Below are positions 1-8,396 of a stretch of DNA of 64,000 nucleotides, one piece after another; within the stretch, counting starts at the first letter, position 1, and each line of letters starts with the position of its first letter. The translations under genes were made by a program, and so were the position numbers. The DNA is from a virus, in the IMG/VR virus record IMGVR_UViG_3300042731_006512, positions 64,001 through 128,000 of that record; one strand, written 5' to 3'. The notes beneath the pieces were generated by a model. It ran no database searches, was not told where the DNA came from, and saw nothing but the letters and a program-made list of their open reading frames with translations.

Positions 1-394
1 AAATATTACTATCCTCATGTAAACACCTCAACATCAAAGCTTGATATGGTCTGTGATATCGAGAGTATCCTAATATATCTTCACCAGGATGTTTTTTAAT
101 CCAATCATAATATTCTTTTGGATTTTTTCTTTTCCAAACTTCGCCATCAGGGTCAAGACAATGCCAGTCTAACACTTCTCTCGCCCAAACTACCGGGTCA
201 AGCATTATTTCTGCAGTTTTAACTTGTTCAGCAGGAAGAATAGAATATAGGTCTTCGGTTACATATTGTTTAGGTATTCCGCTACAAGATATACGAAAAG
301 GATTTTCTTCAAGACCACTTAAACGATGCTTTTTTCTGTAGGACCGAATACAATCAAAGCAATCTTGAGAACATTCATTAAGGTCAAATGACAC
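1..394 (-). CDS. Terminase large subunit, N-terminal part (partial)
   Basis: An open frame enters from the left edge. It starts at a GTG (complement of 392-394) in the same frame as, and 3 nt after, the TAG of the preceding gene. About 131 codons are visible. Residues near the end read RYHRPYQALMLRC, which resembles the adenine-binding 'PYQ..ML' segment just before the Walker A motor of phage TerL proteins. Walker A itself lies outside the window. An N-terminal Cys patch (CSQDCFDCIRSY) precedes it. Function inferred: ATP-driven DNA packaging at the portal. The start is tentative because no strong Shine-Dalgarno is visible. Identity is by motif and by its place beside virion-type genes. Confidence 0.6.
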   Translation of the reverse strand, partial: MSFDLNECSQDCFDCIRSYRKKHRLSGLEENPFRISCSGIPKQYVTEDLYSILPAEQVKTAEIMLDPVVWAREVLDWHCLDPDGEVWKRKNPKEYYDWIKKHPGEDILGYSRYHRPYQALMLRCLHEDSNI

Positions 395-397
395 AAA

Positions 398-736
398 CTA
401 CCAACCCTTGAGACTACTTGATATTCTATTAATACCACGATTTGCCCAAAGCTTATCTCTTCTCATCATTCTCATCATACCAGTTCCAAAACTTCGAGTA
501 TATGCGCCAAGAGAACCTCTAAAGCCAAGGCCTCTTCCAGACATCGCTGCCCTTCTAAAACCAGCACCTAGATATCTAGCACCAGCAGCACCCATTAAAG
601 CTCCACCTAATACAGAAGTATTATCAGATATTCCTCCATAAGCAGCACCAGCTAAAGCACCAACCATAGTTCTATTCTTTAATAGATTAGCAGCTCCAGC
701 CCTTCCTATATTTCTAAACATACCAGCGGGTATCAT
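398..736 (-). CDS. Gly/Ala-rich small protein, virion-associated candidate
   Basis: 112 aa. Residues 10-60 are rich in Gly, Ala and Met with glycine-zipper spacing (ALAGAAYGG, GGALMGAAGARYLGAG), followed by a strongly basic tail (RRAAMSGRG, MMRRDK). I do not recognise the family. Two similar Gly/Ala proteins follow upstream in the same minus-strand block next to terminase. This suggests small structural or membrane-inserting virion components, but that is inference. Confidence 0.6.
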   Translation of the reverse strand: MIPAGMFRNIGRAGAANLLKNRTMVGALAGAAYGGISDNTSVLGGALMGAAGARYLGAGFRRAAMSGRGLGFRGSLGAYTRSFGTGMMRMMRRDKLWANRGINRISSSLKGW

Positions 737-745
737 TCTTTCCTC

Positions 746-1339
746 CTATCTTAAAGAAGCCGACAACAGTAGCGCTTCATTTCCAATACTAACACGACCA
801 TTCAAATGCGTTCTTTGTATAGCCGCCAAACTTCTTTGTCTCATTGTAGTCATAGTTCCAAATCTATCAACAAGGTCAGCCCCCATTTCAAGATTACGTA
901 ATCTCTTCCTATGTTTACGACTTGTTTCACCAAGTTTATAATATCCATATCCAGCAGCAAAAATTCCTGTAATACCAAGAGTTATTGGATTAGTAAGAAT
1001 GCCAGCGCCAGCTTCAAATGCTCCCCAAAGAGCCATTTCTTTTATTCCTTCTTTTGCTGCGCCAAGGACCCCCCCTTGCTGATATCCAGAACGAACAGAC
1101 ATACCTAAAAACAAAGGACCAAGAGCACGCATACCAAAAGCAAGTCTGCCAGCCCCAAACATTCCACCAGGCATCTTTCTTCCAAGAAAACCCATACTTT
1201 TTCCATGTTGATATTCAAAACCAAGCAGTCTACCAACACCCCGAGAAAAAGCTTGCCCAGTCTTAGTATTTAAAGCTTGTTGAGTTCTTTCTATGTATGA
1301 TTGGTCAAACGCCATCAGTGCCTCGATGAATGAAGACAT
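746..1339 (-). CDS. Gly-rich hydrophobic protein, virion-associated candidate
   Basis: 197 aa. An N-terminal helical segment (MSSFIEALMAFDQSYIERTQQ) is followed by a long Gly/Met/Phe-rich stretch (GRKMPGGMFGAGRLAFGMRALGP and a second hydrophobic block near residues 105-135 ending in ITGIFAAGYGYY), then a basic C-terminus. At least one membrane-spanning or glycine-zipper segment is plausible. It sits between two other Gly/Ala-rich genes in the terminase block. Family not recognised. Confidence 0.6.
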   Translation of the reverse strand: MSSFIEALMAFDQSYIERTQQALNTKTGQAFSRGVGRLLGFEYQHGKSMGFLGRKMPGGMFGAGRLAFGMRALGPLFLGMSVRSGYQQGGVLGAAKEGIKEMALWGAFEAGAGILTNPITLGITGIFAAGYGYYKLGETSRKHRKRLRNLEMGADLVDRFGTMTTMRQRSLAAIQRTHLNGRVSIGNEALLLSASLR

Positions 1340-1393
1340 TTTCGAATACGATTATAAAAAGATAAAGCAAAATCATATCTAAATAACACATAA

Positions 1394-1906
1394 TCAATGC
1401 CTTGAAGACCACAACCCTTGTGTAAGCCCGACAGTACTTTCCATTAATCTTTGATTACGCATAGCTGCTCCAGAGATTATTCCACCCATAGGGGCCACTC
1501 CAGCTTCGTTTAAAGCCTGTGCGGCAGCCTGTTCTTCGTTAAAACTTGCTGATAATCTAACGCCTTCAAGTCTACCTTCAAGAGAAGGACTATCATATGG
1601 AGATTTATTTGTCGCTAAGTAAGCTCCAGTTCCAAGACCAGCCATAGTCATATATGGATGACGTAAAGCAAAAGCTCCTACTGTATGCCCAGTTTTAGCA
1701 ACAGAAGATATTAAAGATGGGGTATGTGTAGCTATAGTCTTAACTGTTGGTAATAAACCTTTGCGCGCAGCAAAAGAAGAAGCTTTCAATCCAGTAGAAG
1801 CAATCTTTCCTATCGTCGGAACTAATATAGAAGAAAAAGCCCGCGCACCTACTCCAATACCAAATGTAGCACTTGCTCCTAATCCTAATATATCGATAAA
1901 AGCCAT
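1394..1906 (-). CDS. Ala/Gly-rich hydrophobic protein, virion-associated candidate
   Basis: 170 aa. N-terminal half is Ala/Gly/Ser-rich with hydrophobic runs (ILGLGASATFGIGVGARAF, then AFALRHPYMTMAGLGTGAYL). The C-terminal third is more polar (EEQAAAQALNEAGVAP). Similar composition to the two genes 3' of it on this strand, so the three may be diverged paralogs or co-assemble. It directly follows the 1425-aa modular gene with a 15-nt gap. No enzymatic motif seen. Confidence 0.6.
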   Translation of the reverse strand: MAFIDILGLGASATFGIGVGARAFSSILVPTIGKIASTGLKASSFAARKGLLPTVKTIATHTPSLISSVAKTGHTVGAFALRHPYMTMAGLGTGAYLATNKSPYDSPSLEGRLEGVRLSASFNEEQAAAQALNEAGVAPMGGIISGAAMRNQRLMESTVGLTQGLWSSRH

Positions 1907-1921
1907 TTCTTTATTATTTTA

Positions 1922-4900
1922 TCACGCTACCGTTGTATTTGAAGATTTTATAACGTGACCACGACCTGTTTTAACACTATTCTTCCAAAAATCTTGCTGA
2001 GCCTTCAAATGAAGAGTTTGTTGTTTTTTAATCCTCATTGTTTTCTGCTTAACTCCCATCATTTGTTTCTTTATTTCAGCATTTCGAGCAGCATTTTTTT
2101 GCACACGTGCTTCTTGTTTAGCAATAGCTCCTTTTCTTATTTCGGCCCATTCAACATCTCTCATAGTTCGAAGCTCGTTTCTTGAAAATATTTTTCCCTG
2201 GACCACTTGTCGATTATAAAGTTGTTCACCAAGCTCCATTTCTTTTCTTATCTCTGCCGGAGAACGAGTAACAACTTCTCTAGGTAAACCAAGTTTCCTT
2301 TCTACATACCATTTATCCATAAGTCCACTTCTAATCTGGGCAGGATTAAAAGAAGCAGCTTCACGACCAAAAATATTTGCCACTTCACTTTCTGTCATTG
2401 CCGATGTAAGTTTTTCAAATGAAGTCTTAGAAGTAGATGAACCAAATAACTTTCTTGAAAAGGTTAATATTTTCTTCCAGATTGTGCCAGACCCAAAACC
2501 ATATTTCTTTCTAAAAAGAGAAGAAAGTCCTTGTTCTTGAAATCCATCAAATCTTAACTCGCCAGCAAACTCGCCAGCATATTTAGATTGAAACTCTTGT
2601 TTTGTAATCTTCCCTTTGATTAGTCTATTAATAAAATCATCTTCCACTAACTTATTGACTGATTGACTTCCATACAACTGCGCTTGCCATCTTGCTGTAA
2701 TAGGACTACTCACAGAAGAAACTATACGAGTACCAGCTTTATATCCTAACTTTCTAAGGGCTAAAGCTTCTCTAGCATATATTTTTTTACCAAGACCAGC
2801 GCCTTTGGTCCCAACTTCTAAACTTGTAAGATATACTTCTTTAGGACTAAGAATACGAGTAATCACGGCCAATGGGTCACCAGCCTTAGTCTTAGCCATT
2901 AAGGTAATATCAAGAGCACCTTTCTCTAAAATATCTGTATAATCCCAAACTAGATTTCTAGTAGACACACCCTGGGCCTTAAGAGATGATTTTATTAAGC
3001 CTTTATAGACCCTTTCAACTCTGCCAGCAAAAGTAAAAGGACGGACTATTTTTGAAAATAATCCTCGCCAGCCAGAGCCAAAATCAGTATTTATTTTTCT
3101 ATTTTTACCTGCTATACCTTTCTCAGATAAACCCATTATTGTATTATAAAAATCATCTTTAGCAGAAAAACGAGCAACAGCTTCTTTTTCCAATTTATCA
3201 AACTCACCCGCTTTATAAAAACCAAGAATCTTCGATTCCCAAGGATGTTTTCTTCTTATTTCTTCTCGTATAGCTTGTTTCTGTTCTTCTGAAAGATATC
3301 TTACCCTTTCTACGCCAACAGCTTCTAAATGTTTTTTCTGTATACGATTTTCTATATCTAATGCCATACGCTCTGCCTTCATCCCCAAAGTCTGAGCACT
3401 TGGTACATAAGGTTCAAAAACTTTTGGTTTTAAATATTTCCATTTTCCTTCTTCTATCGCCCATTGTCTTTCAGTTTCAATTTTCCCTGGAATTAATGAT
3501 TCAACATAACGATAATCAGGATTTTTAGGATTAGCAACTATAGCTTCTACTTCCGAAGGTTTTAATCCTTTCCAATATTGTCTAGCCAAAGTCTCTATTT
3601 CTGTTTTAGGGCCTCCAGAACGAGCTATTATAGCTGCTTCAGAAACAATATCTGAACGAGTAAAAAAAGTACCAATAAAAGGCTGACGAACATCTTCTAT
3701 TGTCCTAGTAATGCGACTGATTGTAGGTTCTGTTCCACCTTTAGTATAAAAAACAGCCTCATGAGGGCTTATTGTCCAAAAACTAGACTCTAAACGAGAT
3801 GGCCTATATTGAAACTCCGTTTTTCTAATAGCTTCAAATATATTCTCAACTTGTCGAGGAATATTCGCAAGAACTGATTTTTCACCAACAGCAAAATGAA
3901 CACCAATCTTTTCTTTAGTTCCACGAAATAACTGGATACCTCTTTGTAATAACTTTTCTCTTACAGCACCACTTCCAAAATCAGTCAACTCTCTTCTTTT
4001 CTTCTCTGCCTGCCCGCCATGAAACAAACCTTCTATAGTATTGTAAGCTTTACCAAATCCAGAAAATACATTGTCCTTAGAAAACTCTTTTCTCCATCTT
4101 TTAACTAACCCTTTATATTTGGTAGATATCTCTTGTTCTATTCTTTTTCGCATATCATCAGCTTCAAAGATTAGACCTCGAAGATAATAATATGCACCAG
4201 GTATACCTTCTTCAAAAATATGACTCATACTTGCCCATACATTCTTAGCTAAACCACCAACTGATACAGCAGTACCCTTAGCTTTTTCTGCCATCCATTT
4301 TTTAAATACCATCGTGGCAGATGGATGAACATCTTCATGCATTACCCATACATCACCATGCTCATGTAGGTGATAAAGAACATTTGGATGTCTAAAGCTT
4401 TCAAATCTTGTTTGTCCAGCTTCAGGAATAGCAATCTTTACAGGAATAAAACCAAGTTCTTCTGTTAGTTCTTCTTCTGAAACAATATCCTTTGGTATAT
4501 AGATACGCTTATGAGCTGTACCTGCTTCTACACCATATTTTTTTAGTGCGCGAGTGAACCTACCAAACTTTCTTTCTACAGGAGAAACAGTATCATCTCT
4601 ATTAAAATCTAAACCTCTGTATCCAGAACCAAAGTCGGTTAGTTCTTGTCTTTTTCTTTTTGCTTCACCTTTTTCTTGAAAACCAGAGAAAATAAGTCCT
4701 ATTCCTCCAACAACAGACACTACTCCTAATCCAAAACGCAAGGGATATGATTTAATATAACTAGAAAGATTTGAGAATCTTTCTTTTAAAAACTTTAATC
4801 TACTGAAACCCTTTCCACCAACAATGAACTCTGGGCTAATATCTCCGGAAGTTCTAGCCCCTATTTCTTTTAAAATAGACAAATCTCCTATAAGATGTTT

Positions 4901-6199
4901 ATCTACTTCAAATCTTTTCCATTGCTCCACTGGAAGTTTTATAGATAAAGTTCTTTGAGATACTTCTTTAGAAAAAATATTCAAAGATTTCAACTTTGCT
5001 TTTGTAAATATAGATTTGAATCCTGATTCCAGTTTAAATCTTCTGTTTATAAAATCTTCCACAAGCTTACGTTCTTTTGATGTAGAAAGAAATCCAATAG
5101 ACTTACCAGGATGGCTCTTTAGCGCCCTTTCCTCTTTAAGAAACTCTGCAGGCTTATCAACGGCAGCAAATATTCTTGCCATAAATCTTCGTGGAGTAAC
5201 ATGAACAAAACCTTTTGAAGTTTCTCGAAAAGCACTAAAAGTATTTACTCCGCGGCCACCAAAAGAAGAAAATAGACCTTCTTGTCTAATCTTATTAGCA
5301 ATATCTGCAGATGAAGTCCCATGATAAACATTCTTATAGCCTAAAACATAAGGAAAAGATGAAACAGTTAGTCCAGTCCCAACTAACATCTCTGCTGGAG
5401 ATATATTTCTGTTATCTTGGTATCCAGAACCAAAATCAGTTAGTTGCATACGTTGCTGCCAAGCTATACCAGAATGGCCCAATCCTTCTATAGTGTTATA
5501 GGTATCATCTTTACCACTAAACCAACTACCAGGTTTTAGAGCATATAATCCAAGCAGTCCTACTGCTAATCCTAAACCCACTTTAAATCTAGTTGAAGAC
5601 CCCCAGAGCTGTTTACCTGTTCTTAAGGCCTTCTGATACCAAGGAGAAGGAGAAATCATCTCAGAAAGCATTTCTGGAGCACCTGGACCTATTCTTGAAA
5701 GCAGTTCCTTGCTTAAACCAAATCTCTGTGCTCTAGTAGTTATTTGTCTATAGAACTCAGGCATAGGAACAGGTTCAAACGGACCTTGTTTTACAGCAGT
5801 AGATAATCTAGTAAGTAGAGCTTCTCTATTCCATCGAGAAACAAACTCTGGGCTTAACTTAGAAGGAGGTACAGAAGGAGCTTGAATATCAGATAATAGT
5901 TTTTTACTCCAACCAAAGAAACGGTACCCTCGTTGTTGAAGTGTTTTAGCTGCGGCAGCAGGAGTAAATCCTTCTGCCGTTAATCTTTGAACATGAGAAG
6001 AATAGGCTTTTGCCTGAGCAAATAACTCAGGGTCTACCAACTCCGGATATTTGGATACTTCAGTAGATAATCTTACAGGCCATTCAAAAGGAGAAGGTTT
6101 TGGAGTTAAAAAAGAAGTAAAAGGAGAAGATTTTCTACCTAGTTTCCAAACTCCACCAATATTCCATTCCCAACCTTGAGAAGTCCATCTCTTTTCCAT
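1922..6199 (-). CDS. 1425-aa modular 'polyvalent-like' protein with four TDFGSG linkers, ART-like and GNAT-like modules
   Basis: Four copies of a linker ending LTDFGSG or NTDFGSG occur near residues 253, 520, 737 and 1037. Each is preceded by a related segment (NTIEGL..G..., then a basic stretch). Between linkers lie unlike domains. Around 285-345 is YHGTSSADI...QEGL...HVTPRR, reminiscent of ADP-ribosyltransferase folds. Around 750 is a second LFRGT segment of similar flavour. Around 1060-1190 is a GNAT-like core (VYLTSLEVG, GAGLGKK). A basic coiled-coil tail follows from about 1330. Phage 'polyvalent proteins' string effector domains together and are delivered with DNA, and this architecture and the location beside terminase fit that idea. 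The domain calls are by eye. The linkers could be protease sites or packaging tags. Confidence 0.65.
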   Translation of the reverse strand: MEKRWTSQGWEWNIGGVWKLGRKSSPFTSFLTPKPSPFEWPVRLSTEVSKYPELVDPELFAQAKAYSSHVQRLTAEGFTPAAAAKTLQQRGYRFFGWSKKLLSDIQAPSVPPSKLSPEFVSRWNREALLTRLSTAVKQGPFEPVPMPEFYRQITTRAQRFGLSKELLSRIGPGAPEMLSEMISPSPWYQKALRTGKQLWGSSTRFKVGLGLAVGLLGLYALKPGSWFSGKDDTYNTIEGLGHSGIAWQQRMQLTDFGSGYQDNRNISPAEMLVGTGLTVSSFPYVLGYKNVYHGTSSADIANKIRQEGLFSSFGGRGVNTFSAFRETSKGFVHVTPRRFMARIFAAVDKPAEFLKEERALKSHPGKSIGFLSTSKERKLVEDFINRRFKLESGFKSIFTKAKLKSLNIFSKEVSQRTLSIKLPVEQWKRFEVDKHLIGDLSILKEIGARTSGDISPEFIVGGKGFSRLKFLKERFSNLSSYIKSYPLRFGLGVVSVVGGIGLIFSGFQEKGEAKRKRQELTDFGSGYRGLDFNRDDTVSPVERKFGRFTRALKKYGVEAGTAHKRIYIPKDIVSEEELTEELGFIPVKIAIPEAGQTRFESFRHPNVLYHLHEHGDVWVMHEDVHPSATMVFKKWMAEKAKGTAVSVGGLAKNVWASMSHIFEEGIPGAYYYLRGLIFEADDMRKRIEQEISTKYKGLVKRWRKEFSKDNVFSGFGKAYNTIEGLFHGGQAEKKRRELTDFGSGAVREKLLQRGIQLFRGTKEKIGVHFAVGEKSVLANIPRQVENIFEAIRKTEFQYRPSRLESSFWTISPHEAVFYTKGGTEPTISRITRTIEDVRQPFIGTFFTRSDIVSEAAIIARSGGPKTEIETLARQYWKGLKPSEVEAIVANPKNPDYRYVESLIPGKIETERQWAIEEGKWKYLKPKVFEPYVPSAQTLGMKAERMALDIENRIQKKHLEAVGVERVRYLSEEQKQAIREEIRRKHPWESKILGFYKAGEFDKLEKEAVARFSAKDDFYNTIMGLSEKGIAGKNRKINTDFGSGWRGLFSKIVRPFTFAGRVERVYKGLIKSSLKAQGVSTRNLVWDYTDILEKGALDITLMAKTKAGDPLAVITRILSPKEVYLTSLEVGTKGAGLGKKIYAREALALRKLGYKAGTRIVSSVSSPITARWQAQLYGSQSVNKLVEDDFINRLIKGKITKQEFQSKYAGEFAGELRFDGFQEQGLSSLFRKKYGFGSGTIWKKILTFSRKLFGSSTSKTSFEKLTSAMTESEVANIFGREAASFNPAQIRSGLMDKWYVERKLGLPREVVTRSPAEIRKEMELGEQLYNRQVVQGKIFSRNELRTMRDVEWAEIRKGAIAKQEARVQKNAARNAEIKKQMMGVKQKTMRIKKQQTLHLKAQQDFWKNSVKTGRGHVIKSSNTTVA

Positions 6200-6217
6200 T
6201 AACTAAAGAATATCAGA

Positions 6218-6994
6218 CTATTCGTCAGAAGCTATAAGGTCATTTGGAGTTAAAGTAGAAGTTGGAATACGGCTGGTTTCTACTATACTAACACCTTCAA
6301 GTTTTCTCTGAAGCTCTTCAATCTTTTCTCTAAGTTTCGCTTGAGTAGAAGAAACATCATCTTCTTCTTTCTTTTTAAGTGCAGCTTCTTTCTTATATCT
6401 TTCTTGACGGTCACCCACCATTAGTTTAATAATACGAGACTTTCTAGCAAGCAACTTTTCTTTTAAATCCATAAAAGGAGAAACTTGTTTTTGAAGAATA
6501 GGATTACCATTTCTATCTGTTCCCATAGGTTGATTTACAATAAGCTCAGCATTAGCAGGTTTGGCAAGATTAACATTTAGTCTCCAAAGATAGATTTCTA
6601 TTTCAGCCAAATCTCTACAATAACTTACTTCTGTAAAGTTATCTGGGTCTACTTGGTAATCAGTCATATATTCTAATATGTATTGCTTTATCATATTGAG
6701 CTCTAAAAGACAGGCGCGTCCTACAGGGCATTTCTCTATTTCAGCAAGCGGACATCTTCCGCTAAAAGGACAATCTTCTCTACCCATACATATAAGAGGA
6801 ACCATAGCAGTAGAACCAGTTGATAACTTAGAGATATGATTATTTATACGGATAGCTTCTTCTCGAGTAAAAGAAATATCTGAATAGTCATCTAAATCTT
6901 TAGCTAGAAGCTTAAAAAACTTAGTCTTTACTTCTTCACCACTTGCAGTAACACCAGTGCCATCAAGATTAACTCTTACAAGTTTATCAGTCAT
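6218..6994 (-). CDS. Conserved-looking Cys-cluster protein next to terminase block
   Basis: 258 aa. Residues about 68-95 hold a dense Cys cluster (CMGREDCPFSGRCPL, then EKCPVGRACLLE), likely binding zinc or an Fe-S cluster. The C-terminal 70 residues form a Lys/Glu-rich coiled coil (KKKEEDDVSS...LREKIEELQRKL). Its place upstream of the virion genes and near TerL makes a terminase small subunit or packaging adaptor possible, but nothing in the sequence proves this. Start ATG overlaps the stop of the preceding small gene (ATGA). Confidence 0.55.
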   Translation of the reverse strand: MTDKLVRVNLDGTGVTASGEEVKTKFFKLLAKDLDDYSDISFTREEAIRINNHISKLSTGSTAMVPLICMGREDCPFSGRCPLAEIEKCPVGRACLLELNMIKQYILEYMTDYQVDPDNFTEVSYCRDLAEIEIYLWRLNVNLAKPANAELIVNQPMGTDRNGNPILQKQVSPFMDLKEKLLARKSRIIKLMVGDRQERYKKEAALKKKEEDDVSSTQAKLREKIEELQRKLEGVSIVETSRIPTSTLTPNDLIASDE

Positions 6995-7155
6995 TTTTTT
7001 AACACATTACTTCTATTCTTTTTACATCTACTACATCTTGGATACCATTTTCCATTTTTATCATATGCGTTTTCGTAATAACTATGTTGCCCAAAAAAAC
7101 ACGGAAACCTAATAAGTAATAAGACAAAAAGCAAAAGAAACAACCAACCTATCAT
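6991..7155 (-). CDS. 54-aa membrane-anchored Cys protein
   Basis: MIGWLFLLLFVLLLIRF forms one N-terminal membrane segment. A short polar part follows with C..F.GQH and a CSRC knuckle (a possible C-H-C-C metal site). The ATG overlaps the upstream TGA (ATGA), and its own TGA overlaps the next ATG, so translation is probably coupled. Family not recognised. Confidence 0.55.
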   Translation of the reverse strand: MIGWLFLLLFVLLLIRFPCFFGQHSYYENAYDKNGKWYPRCSRCKKNRSNVLKK

Positions 7156-7463
7156 CCCTCAACTCCTAACATTTCCATTATTTCGCGCGCACGAGAGAAA
7201 GAAACAACTAAATACTCTGGTACTTCCTTAATATTAAATACAATCTTATATATATCATTATAGTCTCTTCTTAAAAATATATCTAGTGACTTTCTATAGT
7301 AACTACAATCATCTCCTAGTTTATTAAGTAGCCCTAATGTTCTTTCTACTCCTGAGTTTTCTAATCTATACTTTAAAGCTAATATAGGAATACTTTCATT
7401 CTCTTTAATATTTAGTCTTATGTCATTAAGTAGCTCTAGAAGCTCTTGTCCTGGGTATTTCAT
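7152..7463 (-). CDS. Hypothetical protein (103 aa)
   Basis: Mostly alpha-helical by composition (QELLELLNDIRLNIKENE; YLVVSFSRAREIMEMLG), no catalytic motif. Overlaps its neighbours on both sides by 4 nt within the minus-strand operon. Not recognised. Confidence 0.55.
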   Translation of the reverse strand: MKYPGQELLELLNDIRLNIKENESIPILALKYRLENSGVERTLGLLNKLGDDCSYYRKSLDIFLRRDYNDIYKIVFNIKEVPEYLVVSFSRAREIMEMLGVEG

Positions 7464-7807
7464 TTATCATACCACTGAACAGCCATATTGATAAAATCGT
7501 CCGGAGGTCTTATTTGATGTATGGATATATAATGTTCATACTTCTCTGGAAAGATAAACTTCTTATCCGGAGTTATCATATCACAACAACCAAGTTCTTT
7601 TCCACATCCTCTACATGAAGCCCATCCAAGATAAGCTATATATATTTTAGATTCTTCAATGTAGGTCATTATAGCTTCATATTCATGAGATGTAATAGGA
7701 TTCTTTTGGTTATCTTTCCAAGCCTTAACTACTTCTTCATACCCGGCCTGCATATAAGCATTATTCTTCCAAAAACCTATTTTTTTCATAAATAGATTAT
7801 ATCGCAT
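7460..7807 (-). CDS. Conserved phage-type Cys protein (115 aa), first gene of the minus-strand operon
   Basis: Core YLGWASCRGCGKELGCCDM followed by FIFPEKYEHYI and RPPDDFI is the pattern of a small phage family with a CRxCGKxLG knuckle and a conserved RPP motif; the biochemical role is unknown. Ends with a 4-nt overlap to the next gene. An internal ATG 6 codons in (MKKIGFWKNN) is an equally good start because neither has a clear Shine-Dalgarno. On the minus strand a TATAAT-like string lies just before that second ATG. Confidence 0.6.
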   Translation of the reverse strand: MRYNLFMKKIGFWKNNAYMQAGYEEVVKAWKDNQKNPITSHEYEAIMTYIEESKIYIAYLGWASCRGCGKELGCCDMITPDKKFIFPEKYEHYISIHQIRPPDDFINMAVQWYDK

Positions 7808-7817
7808 TGATTTAAGA

Positions 7818-7881
7818 TTTGGAAATATTTTCTGAGGGATTTTCGTATTGGTTTGGAAATACAGAATATTTTCTGAAGGTG
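7818..7881. promoter_or_regulatory. Divergent control region with direct repeats
   Basis: Between the last minus-strand and first plus-strand genes. TTTGGAAATA occurs at about 7818 and 7853, and ATATTTTCTGAGGG / ATATTTTCTGAAGG at 7825-7838 and 7866-7879 (41 bp apart, about four helical turns). Likely operators or phage promoter parts. No transcription start can be assigned. Confidence 0.4.
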
Positions 7882-7992
7882 ACTATGTAATATTATTCAG
7901 TAATAAGGAGTCTCTTCGTGTTCATCCCCCGGTACCTTCCTACAGTAATAACCATCTATCCATCTATAAATATGGATTAATAAGAAATAAGA

Positions 7993-8060
7993 GCCGAAAC
8001 GGTAGAGTGTAATGCTCTACTGTCTACTCAGAGTGGTGTCTGAGTACTGATGATGGCAGC
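7993..8060 (+). ncRNA. Type II hammerhead-like self-cleaving ribozyme, copy A
   Basis: In order: GCC (stem II 3' strand), GAAA at 7996-7999, stem III hairpin beginning C8000 and closing at G8022 (GTAGAG/CTCTAC), UC at 8023-8024 giving the cleavage triplet G-U-C, stem I hairpin TACTCAGA/TCTGAGTA (8025-8032 with 8039-8046, loop GTGGTG), CUGAUGA at 8047-8053, then U and GGC (stem II 5' strand). All core positions of the hammerhead are present in the type II permutation. Stem II is short with an extra U after CUGAUGA. Predicted cleavage after C8024, about 60 nt before the next start codon. Activity is untested. Confidence 0.75.
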
Positions 8061-8084
8061 TTCTATCTAACAGAGGAGAGAGTA

Positions 8085-8294
8085 ATGTCTAAACTTAATC
8101 AGTTTGTTGAAATTCGTGATTCTCTGAGGTATTGGAATAATAGTTTCATAGTAAGAAAATCTGTACAATACATCCTTGAGCAGAAGGGTGAGGAAGAAGC
8201 TATTAAGTTTCTTTGTAATATACATGGTATGAGCTTGGATGAAGCTCAAAACTATGTTGCTACATGGAATGGTAGTAAGCAGTGTAAGAAGTAA
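8085..8294 (+). CDS. Hypothetical small helical protein (69 aa)
   Basis: Helical, with QKGEEEAIKFLCNIHGMSLDEAQNYV. This recalls the 'kEAkdyV' helix of L7/L12-like phage proteins, but similarity is slight. Good Shine-Dalgarno (AGAGGAGAG) before the ATG. Flanked on both sides by hammerhead-like ribozymes, so its mRNA may be released as a monocistronic unit. Confidence 0.6.
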   Translation: MSKLNQFVEIRDSLRYWNNSFIVRKSVQYILEQKGEEEAIKFLCNIHGMSLDEAQNYVATWNGSKQCKK

Positions 8295-8296
8295 AT

Positions 8297-8365
8297 GCCG
8301 AAACCAGTAGATCTTAGTATCTACTGGTCTACATACCGTGGTTGGTATGTACTGATGATGGCAGC
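8297..8365 (+). ncRNA. Type II hammerhead-like self-cleaving ribozyme, copy B
   Basis: Same arrangement as copy A with different stems. GCC, GAAA at 8300-8303, stem III CCAGTAGAT/ATCTACTGG (8304-8312 with 8319-8327), UC at 8328-8329, stem I TACATACC/GGTATGTA (8330-8337 with 8344-8351, loop GTGGTT), CUGAUGA at 8352-8358, then U and GGC. Stem sequences changed in a compensatory way while the core, the GTGGT loop and the trailing GATGGCAGC stayed constant. This strongly supports a selected RNA structure. Predicted cleavage after C8329. Confidence 0.75.
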
Positions 8366-8396
8366 CAGTTAGTCTGTCTAAGAAAGAGTATGTGTT

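Noticed and set aside
1955-5493. Plus-strand open frames inside the 1425-aa gene
   Set aside because: Short shadows of a minus-strand gene with clear domain repeats; no ribosome sites.
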